Assembly: GCA_004298465.1 (NCBI GenBank)
Contig: SCRT01000005.1
Coordinates: 198,924-262,923 of the forward strand
Length of the DNA stretch: 64,000 nt
Reading direction: 5' to 3'
DNA from: Nevskiaceae bacterium
GTDB lineage: Bacteria; Pseudomonadota; Gammaproteobacteria; Nevskiales; Nevskiaceae
Shown here one piece after another: positions 27,237 through 35,558 of this stretch. Numbering within the stretch: position 1 is the stretch's first letter; every line of letters begins with the position of its first letter. The notes under the pieces were generated by a model that was given only the letters and a program-made list of their open reading frames with translations, was not told the origin of the DNA and did no database searches. The position numbers were made by a program, and so were the translations under genes.

Positions 27237-27656
27237 TCACGGGCAAGAAGAATCAGCGGCGAGCCGGCGATTCATGAGGTACGGCGTTTTCCAGAACATG
27301 ACCGCTTCGGCCGACCCGGGCGTCGGCCAGTGTCTGCCCGCGTCCGTCGTGCTGGCGGCGACCCGCGGGTAGTACAGGTACGGCGTCTTGGCCATCTTCA
27401 AAGCCTCGGCGGACCCGGGTTCCGGGAAGTGCGTTGTGCTCGGTGCGGCGGGCGCGCGCGGCAGGTACAGCCAGGGGAATTTCGCCATCTTCCAGGCCTC
27501 GTTGGAACCGGGTGCCGGCAGCGTGCTGATGCTGGCGACGGGCTTCGCATCGCAGGTCTTGTCGGCGGCGAGCGCCGGGGTCATCGAAGCTACTGCGAGC
27601 GAGAGACCTGCGGCGATGCGCAGGTTGAACAGACGGAAGGAATGAATCGTTTTCAT
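27237..27656 (-). CDS. Small exported protein with three PGSxEA repeats, unknown function
   Basis: The 139-residue product has a signal peptide to about residue 30 (LSLAVASMTPALAAD). Three imperfect repeats of about 36 residues follow, with cores LPAPGSNEAWKMAKFPWLYL, FPEPGSAEALKMAKTPYLYY and WPTPGSAEAVMFWKTPYLMN. Each repeat ends near an arginine. There is one cysteine in the mature N-terminus and one near the end. I do not recognise the family. It is expressed with the CusCBA genes, so a periplasmic or outer-membrane role in metal stress is the only inference possible. Confidence 0.72.
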   Translation of the reverse strand: MKTIHSFRLFNLRIAAGLSLAVASMTPALAADKTCDAKPVASISTLPAPGSNEAWKMAKFPWLYLPRAPAAPSTTHFPEPGSAEALKMAKTPYLYYPRVAASTTDAGRHWPTPGSAEAVMFWKTPYLMNRRLAADSSCP

Positions 27657-27717
27657 GAGAGTCTCCAGATGGGGGTGTCGTGGAGACCGGCGGTGGACCC
27701 GCCGGTCTCCCAGGGGG

Positions 27718-28014
27718 TCACTTGCGGAACAGCGTGTTGCGCGGGCCGTAGGTCATCAGACCCTGGGCTGCCGGAGACCGGACCGCGGTATCGGCAGGGT
27801 CGCGACAGACCACACGCGGCACGACCGTGCTGCGGGGACCGGGCGTGGATGCGATGCCGGCTTCGGCCTTGCGGCACTGCGCGGTGCTTTTGGGCACGGC
27901 CTCGATCTCAGCCGAGGCATGGCGCGGGCCATGCGCCTGGACTTGCAGGGACACTCCGAGGGAGACAACGAACAGCAGGCGTGCAAGCGCACGCGAATAA
28001 CGAACGGTAGACAT
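27718..28014 (-). CDS. Small exported protein of the copper operon, unknown
   Basis: The 98-residue product has a signal peptide (ALARLLFVVSLGVSLQVQAH) and a short mature part with two cysteines (QCRKAEAG, VVCRDPADT). The C-terminal segment GLMTYGPRNTLFRK is unusual. The family is not recognised. The start at 28014 is chosen because it directly precedes the signal peptide. It lies between the Cys-rich and PGSxEA proteins on the same strand with short gaps. Confidence 0.65.
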   Translation of the reverse strand: MSTVRYSRALARLLFVVSLGVSLQVQAHGPRHASAEIEAVPKSTAQCRKAEAGIASTPGPRSTVVPRVVCRDPADTAVRSPAAQGLMTYGPRNTLFRK

Positions 28015-28112
28015 TGGAAACCTCACATTTCGACAGGGATGAGTGCGCGCCAACGACCAGCGTCGAGCGCGGGGCTACTCGGGGCGATGGGCCCCGGTCG
28101 AAACGCGGGTTT

Positions 28113-28514
28113 CTACAGCCTCAGTCTCTGCGTGCGCAGATAGAGATCGGTCCCCGGCGGACCCGGATCCTGCGCCCGGTTCCAGGCAAGTGCAGCCGTC
28201 TGGGAGGGCTGCACCAGCGAGAGCAGCACCGGCAGCAGCGCCGCCAGCGTCTGCGGATCGATGTCCGGCAGCTTCGTCGCCGAGCCGGTGTTGCCCACTT
28301 GATCGCCAGGGCCATCGGCCACGTCGATCACCGTCGCGCAGCAACCCTGATCCATTGAACCCTCGTCGCAATTGGGCTCGGCCTGATCGGTCTTGCAGCA
28401 GCAGTGCTTCATGACCTGGGTCGTCGTGCCCATCATTGCGCAGGCATACGCGACGCTGACCTGCGCGCTCAGGTTGGCGACGACGAACAGCAGGATGAGG
28501 ACGCGACGAAGCAT
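28113..28514 (-). CDS. Small exported Cys-rich protein, candidate copper chelator
   Basis: The 133-residue product has a signal peptide (VLILLFVVANLSAQVSVAYA) and then a cysteine cluster including MKHCCCKTD, NCDEG and QGCCATVID. The C-terminal half is Leu/Pro-rich (LAALLPVLLSLVQPSQTAAL) and ends in a basic stretch. The cysteines suit soft-metal binding in the periplasm. The family is not recognised. It belongs to the copper gene run with the same direction as its neighbours. Confidence 0.68.
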   Translation of the reverse strand: MLRRVLILLFVVANLSAQVSVAYACAMMGTTTQVMKHCCCKTDQAEPNCDEGSMDQGCCATVIDVADGPGDQVGNTGSATKLPDIDPQTLAALLPVLLSLVQPSQTAALAWNRAQDPGPPGTDLYLRTQRLRL

Positions 28515-28657
28515 GGACTCAGATTAGCGCGACTCGATCTTGAATGGTGAGCTGAAAGAAGATGTTCTTGTGTCGTTTCGTTCGGCGCTGGTCGCTCGCC
28601 GACGAAACGCAGCCTGCACCTTCCCACGGGGGGAAGGTCAAGCCCGACGAGTCCCGC

Positions 28658-28975
28658 TCAGTGCGAATGGCCGCCATGACCGTCCCCACCGCCGCCGCCC
28701 GCGCCAGCTCCATCGCCGTGGGCGCCTCTCCAGCCGGCAATCAGTTGCTCGGCATTCCCGAACTCCACGCTGTCGAGATAGCCGTCCTGATTGCCGTCGG
28801 CGCTGCTGAACACGGCGAGCAGGTCCTCGGAGCCCGTTGCCTCGTCGCGGCTGATGCGGCCGTCGGAGTTGGCGTCAGCCCGACCGAACGGTTGGAGCAT
28901 CGCGCAGGCAGGGAGTCCGGCAGCGAGGGCCAGCAGGATGAAGATGTTATTCATGGGGGCGTTCCGGTTGTTCAT
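28658..28975 (-). CDS. EF-hand lipoprotein with His-rich tail (copy 2)
   Basis: The ATG at 28975 overlaps the stop of the preceding gene as TGATG, which fixes the start. The 105-residue product has a lipobox (LPACAM) and two canonical EF-hand loops, DANSDGRISRDE and DGNQDGYLDSVE, that bind calcium-like divalent ions. The tail is Gly/His-rich (GDGHGGHSH) and may bind copper. It resembles the neighbouring lipoprotein, so the pair arose by duplication. Confidence 0.8.
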   Translation of the reverse strand: MNNRNAPMNNIFILLALAAGLPACAMLQPFGRADANSDGRISRDEATGSEDLLAVFSSADGNQDGYLDSVEFGNAEQLIAGWRGAHGDGAGAGGGGGDGHGGHSH

Positions 28976-29271
28976 CAGTGCGAATGCCCGCCGCCGCCAC
29001 CGCCGGAACCGTGCGTGCTCGGGGAACGACGCGGCGTCTGGCGCGATCCGAGGATCACGCGACGGGCCAGTTCGTATTCTTCCTCGTTGAGGACGCCGTC
29101 CTGATTGTCGTCGGCAGACGTGAAGAGCCCGGTCAGATCGCCGGAGCGTGCCGCTTCTTCACGGCTGACGGCCCCGTCCTGGTTGGCATCGGCCTCCTTG
29201 AACGGTCCGAGTGAGGAACAAGCCGACAGCAACAGGCCGGAAGACAGTGCAGCGATACGAAGAGAGGTCAT
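28975..29271 (-). CDS. EF-hand lipoprotein with His-rich tail (copy 1)
   Basis: The 98-residue product from the ATG at 29271 has a lipoprotein signal ending LLLSACSS, two EF-hand loops (DANQDGAVSREE, DDNQDGVLNEEE) and a C-terminus GGGGGGHSH. The calcium-binding ligands are intact. It is translationally coupled to the similar gene downstream. Its role in a copper operon is unknown; a periplasmic scaffold or sensor is possible. Confidence 0.8.
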   Translation of the reverse strand: MTSLRIAALSSGLLLSACSSLGPFKEADANQDGAVSREEAARSGDLTGLFTSADDNQDGVLNEEEYELARRVILGSRQTPRRSPSTHGSGGGGGGHSH

Positions 29272-29372
29272 GGGGATCGAGGCGTGGTGGAAGATATGAA
29301 GGGTCGGATCAAGGTTCCGCATTACTTGAAGTGCCATTGCCAGTTCAAACGACCTATGAACGTGGACTTGAG

Positions 29373-30374
29373 CTACGGGCCGTCGAGCGACTGATAGGCG
29401 GGTACACCGGCTTCGAGGTAGAAGCGCTGGTTCTCGTCGGCAGTGCCGCCGGAGGGCGAGAAGTTGAGACCCAGCAGCACGTCGATGCGCCGGCCGGCCT
29501 GAAGGTTCGGATCCTTGGTCGGTTCGTCTTCGCGGTCGAGGGCCTCGTCGGCACCGCGGATATTGCCGACGCGACGGCCGTGGGCACGCAGCGACAGATT
29601 CAGCGACTCGCCGAGTCGGCGCATGGCCCAGGCATTGAGCCGAAGCTGGTCGCCAAGCCGATAGTCGTAGCGGTTCTCGCCGACGCGCAGCGTGGGCTGG
29701 AGGTCCAGGCCCCAGCCCCAGTCGGCTTGCTGACCGATGTAGCTCAGCCCCGGCAGGATCGATACCGTGCCCGCGCCGAGCTGCATCGGATACTCCAGCC
29801 GCGCGCCGTTGAGGCGCTCGTTGATCGAACCGGTCGGCAGCGCCACGCCGCCGTTGAAGTACAGAAGATGCTCACGGTCGGCGCTCTCGCGCAGGGTGTA
29901 GTGCGCACGCAGCTCGATGTCGCCGAGGCCGTCGGTTTCTTCCTTGAAGCGTTCGCCGTCCACGGTGACGTGATCCATGTCCTTGACCAGGTACGGCAGC
30001 ATCGCCATCAGCGACAGGCCTTCGCGCGGCACGTACATCAGCGTCGCCATGTGCATCTGCATGCGCATCTCGGTCGGCGAGGCAAAGAAGGATTGAAGGA
30101 TCTCGCTCGTGCCGATGCGATCCGAACCGTCGAGGTTGCCGTTCATGCGCTCGAACATGAACTCGTAGCCGAGCATCCACTTGCCGCTATGGCCCAGCAT
30201 CACGCCAGGGGGCGACAGCCGCTGCGCATGGTTGGCGTGCAGCCCCGGCGGTACCGGCGAGGCCAGCGGGATGACTGGGTACGGTTCTGCGCCGTCCTGC
30301 GCGGCGACCGCGAGGGACAGGCCGAGCATCGTTGCCGCGCTACTGCGTGTAAGCCGCTCGTTCATGCGTTTCAT
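29373..30374 (-). CDS. Outer-membrane beta-barrel protein of the copper operon
   Basis: The 333-residue product has a signal peptide (SSAATMLGLSLAVAAQ) and alternating strands typical of an outer-membrane barrel (LSYIGQQADWGWGLDLQPTL, YRLGDQLRLNAWAMRR). Its N-terminal mature part is rich in Met and His: LGHSGKWMLGYEFMFERMNG, MRMQMHMATLMYVP and KDMDHVTVDG. These probably bind copper at the cell surface or the barrel mouth. It recalls Phenol_MetA_deg-like transporters often found in copper loci. The substrate is not known. Confidence 0.7.
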   Translation of the reverse strand: MKRMNERLTRSSAATMLGLSLAVAAQDGAEPYPVIPLASPVPPGLHANHAQRLSPPGVMLGHSGKWMLGYEFMFERMNGNLDGSDRIGTSEILQSFFASPTEMRMQMHMATLMYVPREGLSLMAMLPYLVKDMDHVTVDGERFKEETDGLGDIELRAHYTLRESADREHLLYFNGGVALPTGSINERLNGARLEYPMQLGAGTVSILPGLSYIGQQADWGWGLDLQPTLRVGENRYDYRLGDQLRLNAWAMRRLGESLNLSLRAHGRRVGNIRGADEALDREDEPTKDPNLQAGRRIDVLLGLNFSPSGGTADENQRFYLEAGVPAYQSLDGP

Positions 30375-30401
30375 CGTTCTCTCTCCAGGGCACCGCGTTA
30401 T

Positions 30402-31460
30402 TCACGAGGCGGGCGATTCCGCCTCGCATTCCTCATCCGGGCCGCCCGGTGACAGCCCAAGGTCATCGGCCGCCGGGAGCGACAGGTAGACCGGCTGGGT
30501 CTGGTCGAAACCCTTGAGGCGCAGCCGGTTGGGCATGCGTGCGAAGCGTTCCACGCAGTCCGGCGCGCTGTAGCGGCCTTGGCGGATCACGCGCGCGGTC
30601 GCGACGATGCCGCCGGGCGGCGCCTGCTTGAGCACGCGCGCGGCGATGTTGATGCTCGGGCCGACGAAACACAGTCCGCGCCGCTCGCGCGTGCCCACGT
30701 AGCCGATCACCAGTGGACCGGTATCCAGCGCGATGCGCGCCAACGGCAGCCGCGCGTCGGAGGATCGTGCCCGCAGCAGGTGCCGGCGCAGCTCGAACGC
30801 GGCCGGCAGGGCGTCGGCGACATCTGAGAAGTAGAGCATCGCGCCATCGCCCTCGAAGTCGTGCACATCACCGCAGTGCTGCACGGCGACCTGCACCACC
30901 ACTTCCATGAACGCCTGCACCAGAGCGAGCACCGCCTCGGGCGCGTGCACGGCGAGCAGGCGCGTGGAATCCACCATGTCCACAAACAGCACCGCCATGT
31001 CCCTGCGCGTAGGCAGCGGCACGCCGGAGAGGAATGCGCGCTCGGCGATCAGCGCGGTGGATGCACCCGAGGCGACCTCCGTGGGCAGCAGGCTTTCCAG
31101 CGGTGCCCAGCGCAAATCCGGCGGCATCACTACCTGCCAGATCGGCAGATTGGCGGCGCGCCAGGCCGGCAGCCCGCCCTCGAGCACCGAGACGCGCTGA
31201 TAGCCGGCCTCGATCAGCCACTGCGCCACGCGGGTGCTCGATGCCTGACCGGCGCAGAGGCAATAGACGGCGATCTCGCGCTCCCGCTCGATGTCGGGAA
31301 GTTCGGAACCCGAGGGCTTCAGCACCACCGGGATCGCACCGCTGATGCCGAAGGGCTGCTTCTGCAAGCTGCCCGGACGACGCACGTCGAGCAGCAGCAG
31401 CGGCTCGGGCTGTTCGAGACGCGCGAGCAGCGCTTCGGGTGAGAGCCGGCGGAACGTCAT
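30402..31460 (-). CDS. Rhodanese domain fused to a class III adenylate/guanylate cyclase
   Basis: The ATG at 31460 gives 352 residues. Residues 5-115 form a rhodanese-like domain with LLLLDVRRPG and the thiol loop AVYCLCAGQASSTR, followed by VLEGGLPAWRAANLP. Residues 185-340 are a class III nucleotidyl cyclase domain: AVLFVDMVDSTRLL and HDFEGDGAMLYFSD supply the metal-binding aspartates, and FVGPSINIAARVL the asparagine. The protein is soluble. A thiol-sensing rhodanese that modulates cAMP synthesis is a reasonable inference. It is encoded inside the copper run, so it may report metal or sulfur stress. The final residues are acidic (GGPDEECEAE). Confidence 0.82.
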   Translation of the reverse strand: MTFRRLSPEALLARLEQPEPLLLLDVRRPGSLQKQPFGISGAIPVVLKPSGSELPDIEREREIAVYCLCAGQASSTRVAQWLIEAGYQRVSVLEGGLPAWRAANLPIWQVVMPPDLRWAPLESLLPTEVASGASTALIAERAFLSGVPLPTRRDMAVLFVDMVDSTRLLAVHAPEAVLALVQAFMEVVVQVAVQHCGDVHDFEGDGAMLYFSDVADALPAAFELRRHLLRARSSDARLPLARIALDTGPLVIGYVGTRERRGLCFVGPSINIAARVLKQAPPGGIVATARVIRQGRYSAPDCVERFARMPNRLRLKGFDQTQPVYLSLPAADDLGLSPGGPDEECEAESPAS

Positions 31461-31509
31461 GGGCTTCCGCTCACAGCGCGCGTCGGCCGCATTCGCGCAG
31501 GACCTTCGT

Positions 31510-31986
31510 TCACGGTTGCGCGGACGCCGCCGGCTTGCGGTCGCCGTGCTCTGCGAACATCGTTGCGCTGCCATCCGATCCGATCAGCACGGTCTCGTAG
31601 GCGTCGCGACGTTCACCCTGTTCCATGCCGGGCGATCCGATGGGCATGCCGGGCACGGCGAGGCCGCGCGCGGCCGGTTTGTCGGCGAGCAGCTTGCGGA
31701 TGTCCTGAGCCGGGACATGGCCTTCGATCACGTAGCCGTTAACAACGCCGGTGTGACAGGACGCCAGCGACGGCGGCACGCCGAGCTTGGCCTTGAGCGG
31801 GTTCATCGCCGTCTCGTTGTGGGCCACGACCTTGAAGCCCTCCTTGCGCAGATACTCGATCCACTTCGAGCAGCAGTTGCAGGTCGGGCTCTTCCACACC
31901 TCCACGGTGGGCTGGTTGCCTGGAGGGCTGGAGCCGCAGGCGGCGAGCAGGACAACGACGGCGGTCAGCAGGATTCGGAAATTCAT
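31510..31986 (-). CDS. DUF411-family metal-binding lipoprotein
   Basis: The 158-residue product has a lipobox (LLAACGSS) and the DUF411 signature: VEVWKSPTCNCCSKWIEYLR, the motif LASCHTGVVNGYVIEGHVPA and the Met-containing loop AVPGMPIGSPGME. DUF411 proteins are periplasmic and common in copper-resistance loci, where they are thought to bind copper through the CxCC and Met residues. The sequence is complete. Confidence 0.9.
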   Translation of the reverse strand: MNFRILLTAVVVLLAACGSSPPGNQPTVEVWKSPTCNCCSKWIEYLRKEGFKVVAHNETAMNPLKAKLGVPPSLASCHTGVVNGYVIEGHVPAQDIRKLLADKPAARGLAVPGMPIGSPGMEQGERRDAYETVLIGSDGSATMFAEHGDRKPAASAQP

Positions 31987-32023
31987 TCGTGGCTCTCCCG
32001 GAGCGCGTGAAGGGATGGGGGGG

Positions 32024-32605
32024 TCAGAACTCCGCGACGACCAGGCAGACCTGCCGGTTCGCGAAGCTCATCTCGATGGCGTAAAGAACCGCCTGTGCAT
32101 GGCGGCGTATGTCGGTAAGCAGCGGCAGTTCGACGCCGGATGCGCTTCCCGGAGGAATCGGTATTGCGATGGCGAGCAGCGCCGGATGCAAGGACCGTCG
32201 CCATGCGCGCCAGACCGCGCAGAGCATGGCGGCGTCGACGACTTGCAGCGCATCGGCGTCGGTGAGAAAGATCGAGCCGCGCACCGCCCCAGTCGCCAGC
32301 CAGTCGAGCAGGCCCATGCACTCGAAGCGGATCGGGAACTCGCGGTACAGCGCGCGGTTGAGCTGCGTCTGCGCGCGGCTGCCGTGTAGGCCGACATAGC
32401 GGACGATCTGCGGCAGCCGCTCGGTGCATTCACGCAGCAGCCGACCGGAACCGCAGCCAATCTCGCAGAGCGTGGCGAACTCGTTGGCGCGCCTAGTGAG
32501 GACGACGCTCAGAAGCGGAAGCAGGGCGGCGTGCAGGTCGAGCGCAGCGTCCACGATCATCGGATCGCGATCCGGTGCGGGAAGCCGCGGTGGTCGTGCG
32601 CTCAC
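32024..32605 (-). CDS. Class I SAM-dependent methyltransferase-like protein
   Basis: The 193-residue product has the SAM-binding motif I in LCEIGCGSGRLL near residue 47. A second motif is near YVGLHGS, and later strands AIAIPIP and SFANRQVCLVVAEF complete the Rossmann-like core. The acidic residue ending motif II is not clear, so activity is uncertain. The gene overlaps the NTF2-like gene by four bases. Its substrate and its link to copper are unknown; it has no signal peptide and should be cytoplasmic. Confidence 0.65.
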   Translation of the reverse strand: MSARPPRLPAPDRDPMIVDAALDLHAALLPLLSVVLTRRANEFATLCEIGCGSGRLLRECTERLPQIVRYVGLHGSRAQTQLNRALYREFPIRFECMGLLDWLATGAVRGSIFLTDADALQVVDAAMLCAVWRAWRRSLHPALLAIAIPIPPGSASGVELPLLTDIRRHAQAVLYAIEMSFANRQVCLVVAEF

Positions 32606-33081
32606 GGCGACACCGACCAGTGGATATGCACGATCCGCCAGCCTTGCGGGAAGCGCCGCAAGGCCACGGTTTCAGTCACGGTTGCCGGCGGCTGTGGATC
32701 TGCTTCGCGTGCCACCCAGCGCGAGCGCGTGGTCACCCAGGCGCTGCGCTCGTCCGCGTGCGCGGTCTGGCTGAGAGTATCGACGTAGACCGTCGCGAGC
32801 TGGACGATGTCGGCCTTGAGGTGATGCGCGACATAGTCGTCGCGGGATACCTGTTCTTCACCGGCCTCGTAGATCAGGACGTCGGGTGCCAACAGCGCCT
32901 GTACCTGCGCGACATTGCCGTCTTGCAGCGCGCCGCGGAACTGGTTCACCGTCGTGACCGGATCGTCCAATCCGCCATTGGCGGCAAGCGACGGCGCACC
33001 GGCAAGGATGCCGAGCACGACAATCCCGACTCCGCGGCGCCACGGTGGCCGAGGAGAAGCGCTGCGCGACTCAGTGCGCAT
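32602..33081 (-). CDS. Exported NTF2/SnoaL-like (DUF4440-type) protein
   Basis: The ATG at 33081 lies within the end of the cytochrome gene. The 159-residue product has a signal peptide (VGIVVLGILAGAPSLAANGG) and a cone-shaped NTF2-like fold pattern, with TTVNQFRGALQDGNVAQVQA at the start and RRFPQGWRIVHIHWS at the end. Such domains bind small ligands or act as accessory proteins in the periplasm. No catalytic residues can be named. Confidence 0.75.
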   Translation of the reverse strand: MRTESRSASPRPPWRRGVGIVVLGILAGAPSLAANGGLDDPVTTVNQFRGALQDGNVAQVQALLAPDVLIYEAGEEQVSRDDYVAHHLKADIVQLATVYVDTLSQTAHADERSAWVTTRSRWVAREADPQPPATVTETVALRRFPQGWRIVHIHWSVSP

Positions 33082-33724
33082 GCGCGCCGGAGTGGCCATC
33101 TTGCGCATCGCTCGCGGGCGCATCGGAGGTTTCTGCCGCAGCGCCGTGCGCATCGTGACCCATGTCGCCGGGCGCACGCGCTGTGAGGATCTGGTATTGC
33201 ACCTCGTTGAGCGTCGGCAACTTCTGCAGGAAGGCCACCATCGCCCAGATGCGCGCGTCCTCGTGCGTCGGCCCGAACGCGGCCATGCCGCTGGCCTTGA
33301 TACCGTGCTTGATGATCCAGAACTGGCGCGCAGCGCTGGCGTCTGCATCGCCATGCGCATCATCACCACCGCTGCCATGTGCGTGACCGTGCGCCGCAGC
33401 GCCCATCGCAAGATTCGGCGGCTGCGGATAAAGGCCCTGGCTGATGTCGGAGCTGGCCTTGCCCGGTTTCAGGTGGCAACCGGCGCACATGTCGTTGTAG
33501 TCGGCACCGCCGGCCAGCAACATCTGCGGATCGTCCAGCGGTGGCACCTCGATGTCGCGGATCGAGCGCGCGATGGAACGCTCGCGCAAGGTCTCCAGTG
33601 CCCAGTACGTGAGCGCGTTGTGGGGTACGTCGGCGCCCATCGGGTACCAGCCGGAATAGAGAAAGCCCAGACCGCCCAGACCTGCGAGCAGCGCGGCGGC
33701 CAACAGCAGCTTGAGTGTCTTCAT
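33071..33724 (-). CDS. Membrane-anchored or periplasmic c-type cytochrome with His-rich regions
   Basis: The ATG at 33724, preceded by GAGG, gives 217 residues; a GTG six codons upstream is less likely. A hydrophobic N-terminal segment (KLLLAAALLAGLGGLGFLYS) is followed by one haem site CAGCH near residue 80, a candidate Met ligand in IKASGMAAFGP, and two His/Ala-rich stretches (AAHGHAHGSGGDDAH, GHSGAHAH). It could accept electrons released by copper oxidation by the multicopper oxidase encoded 14 bp upstream. That role is inference. Confidence 0.82.
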   Translation of the reverse strand: MKTLKLLLAAALLAGLGGLGFLYSGWYPMGADVPHNALTYWALETLRERSIARSIRDIEVPPLDDPQMLLAGGADYNDMCAGCHLKPGKASSDISQGLYPQPPNLAMGAAAHGHAHGSGGDDAHGDADASAARQFWIIKHGIKASGMAAFGPTHEDARIWAMVAFLQKLPTLNEVQYQILTARAPGDMGHDAHGAAAETSDAPASDAQDGHSGAHAH

Positions 33725-33738
33725 GACGCGCCTCGCGC

Positions 33739-35214
33739 TCACTTACCGTGCTTCGAGTGGTCCATACCCGGCATGGATTCGCCCTTGGGCATCGTCGGCG
33801 TTGCCAGCGGACCGGAGCTGGACTTGCCGTAGGGATTGCGTCGCGGTGGATCGCCGAATTCAGGATCGCTGCTGACCCGCTTTGCGATCAGGTGTTTCGG
33901 GTAGCGATACCAGCCAGGGTCGCTGTAGTCGCCGGGTTTCTGGTCGTCGCGCACCTTCACCACAGTGAACATGCCGCCCATCTCGATGGGCCCGAACTGG
34001 CCTTCGCCGGTCATCATCGGCAGCGTGTTGTCCGGTCCCGGCAAGCCCATCGCGACGTGGCCGCTGTGCTCGGCCATGCCGAACTGGCCCATCGCGCCGT
34101 AGCCAGGCAGGAACTTGCGTACCTCGGCCTCGACACCGGACTGATCGACGCCGACCGGGTTGGGAATCTCGTGTCCCATCGGCCCCATCGTGTGGTGCGC
34201 CATGTGGCAGTGGAAAGCCCAGTCACCGGGTTCGGTGGCGACAAACTCGATGTCGCGCATCTGGCCGACGCCAACGATCTCGGTGGCTTCGCGCCGCCAC
34301 TGCGCGCGCGGCCAGCGACCGCCGTCCGAGCCGGTGACCCAGAACGGATTGCTGTGCAGGTGAATCGGGTGATTCCACATCGACAGATTGCCGATGCGGA
34401 TGCGCGCGCGCTCGCCGGTGCGCATCACGAGGTTCTCGATGGCGGGGAACACCTTGCTGTTGAAGGTCCACAGATCGAAGTCCTGCATCACCGCCGGATC
34501 GGGCCGGTAGGTACCAGGATGAAGCGCCCAGTTGTGCAGCAGGAAGGCGTAGTCGCGATCAATCGCGACTTCTTCGCCGGCCTTCGGATGGATGATGAAC
34601 AGGCCCATCATCCCGAACGCCATCTGCGTCATCTCGTCGGCGTGCGGGTGATACATGTGCGTACCGTGCTGCTTGAGCGTGTACTCGTAGACAAAGGTCT
34701 CGCCGGGTTTGATCGGAGGCTGGTTCAGCCCGCTCACGCCGTCGTAGCCCGCAGGCAGGTCGATGCCATGCCAGTGCACGCTGGTCGGCTCGCCGAGGCG
34801 ATTGGTGACGAAGATACGCACGCGATCACCCTCGACCGCTTCGATCGTCGGACCCGGCGTGGTGCCGTTGTAGCCCCAGCACTTCGCGCGCGAACCGGGC
34901 GCGAATTCGTGTTCGATCTCCTCGGCGACGAGATGAAATTCCTTGACGCCGCCGTTGAGCTTGTAGGGCAAGGTCCAGCCGTTGAGCGTACGCACCGGCA
35001 GATAGCCTTGCGGGTGACGCGTCAGGGCCGAGGGTGGCACCAGACCGGGAGGCGGCGCGCTGGGCGCCGCCTCCTTGCGCATGCCCGGCATGTCCATCTT
35101 CGACATGTCGTGGCCTTCGTGCTGAGCCGATGCCGCGCGGGAAACACCGGCGAGCAGGCCGGCCGTTCCCGCAAGGTGCAGCAGGCGGCGGCGGGAGAGA
35201 TCGGGCGATGCCAT
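33739..35214 (-). CDS. copA: CopA-type multicopper oxidase, Tat-exported
   Basis: The ATG at 35214 overlaps the preceding stop as TGATG, giving 491 residues. It begins with a Tat signal (SRRRLLHLAGTAGLLAGVSR) and a Met/His-rich segment (HEGHDMSKMDMPGM). The four copper-ligand motifs are present in order: SVHWHGIDLP, THMYHPHADEM, NHPIHLHSNPF and HCHMAHHTM. The C-terminus is again Met/His-rich (MPGMDHSKHGK). Such enzymes oxidise Cu+ to less toxic Cu2+ in the periplasm. The protein is shorter than classic PcoA/CopA proteins of about 600 residues because the Met-rich middle region is small. Confidence 0.92.
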   Translation of the reverse strand: MASPDLSRRRLLHLAGTAGLLAGVSRAASAQHEGHDMSKMDMPGMRKEAAPSAPPPGLVPPSALTRHPQGYLPVRTLNGWTLPYKLNGGVKEFHLVAEEIEHEFAPGSRAKCWGYNGTTPGPTIEAVEGDRVRIFVTNRLGEPTSVHWHGIDLPAGYDGVSGLNQPPIKPGETFVYEYTLKQHGTHMYHPHADEMTQMAFGMMGLFIIHPKAGEEVAIDRDYAFLLHNWALHPGTYRPDPAVMQDFDLWTFNSKVFPAIENLVMRTGERARIRIGNLSMWNHPIHLHSNPFWVTGSDGGRWPRAQWRREATEIVGVGQMRDIEFVATEPGDWAFHCHMAHHTMGPMGHEIPNPVGVDQSGVEAEVRKFLPGYGAMGQFGMAEHSGHVAMGLPGPDNTLPMMTGEGQFGPIEMGGMFTVVKVRDDQKPGDYSDPGWYRYPKHLIAKRVSSDPEFGDPPRRNPYGKSSSGPLATPTMPKGESMPGMDHSKHGK

Positions 35215-35513
35215 CAGTGACTCCCGTGATCGTGCGGTTCTGCGCTGCCACCAGCAGGCTTGCCCGCCGCACCGTGGTCCATCCCCTTCATGTCCATGTC
35301 CGCGTGATCGCCGCCGCACTTGGCCATCATGGCCTTCATGACTGGATCGTTCGGATCCATCTTCGAGTGATCCATGTCCTTCATCGCGGCACAGTCCGGA
35401 CCGGCCTTGGCGGCGGCCGCTTCCTTGGCGTGTTCCTTGGGGTCGTGGGCGTAGCCGAGCGGGATCGAGACGCTCAACACGAGGATTGAGAGAAAACGGG
35501 TGCTGTGGTTCAT
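35214..35513 (-). CDS. Small exported Met/His-rich copper-binding protein
   Basis: The 99-residue product has a signal peptide (FLSILVLSVSIPLGYAHD). Its mature chain is full of Met, His, Asp and Lys (CAAMKDMDHSKMDP, MKAMMAKCGGDHADMDMKGM, DHGAAGKP, EPHDHGSH). Motifs of the MDHS/MDHG type resemble the copper-binding parts of CopB and PcoE. It is translationally coupled to the multicopper oxidase and may buffer or deliver copper. Confidence 0.82.
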   Translation of the reverse strand: MNHSTRFLSILVLSVSIPLGYAHDPKEHAKEAAAAKAGPDCAAMKDMDHSKMDPNDPVMKAMMAKCGGDHADMDMKGMDHGAAGKPAGGSAEPHDHGSH

Positions 35514-35558
35514 TGCAAAACTCCAGTGAGATCGGCGCGTCGCGCCAGGGGATAGAGG

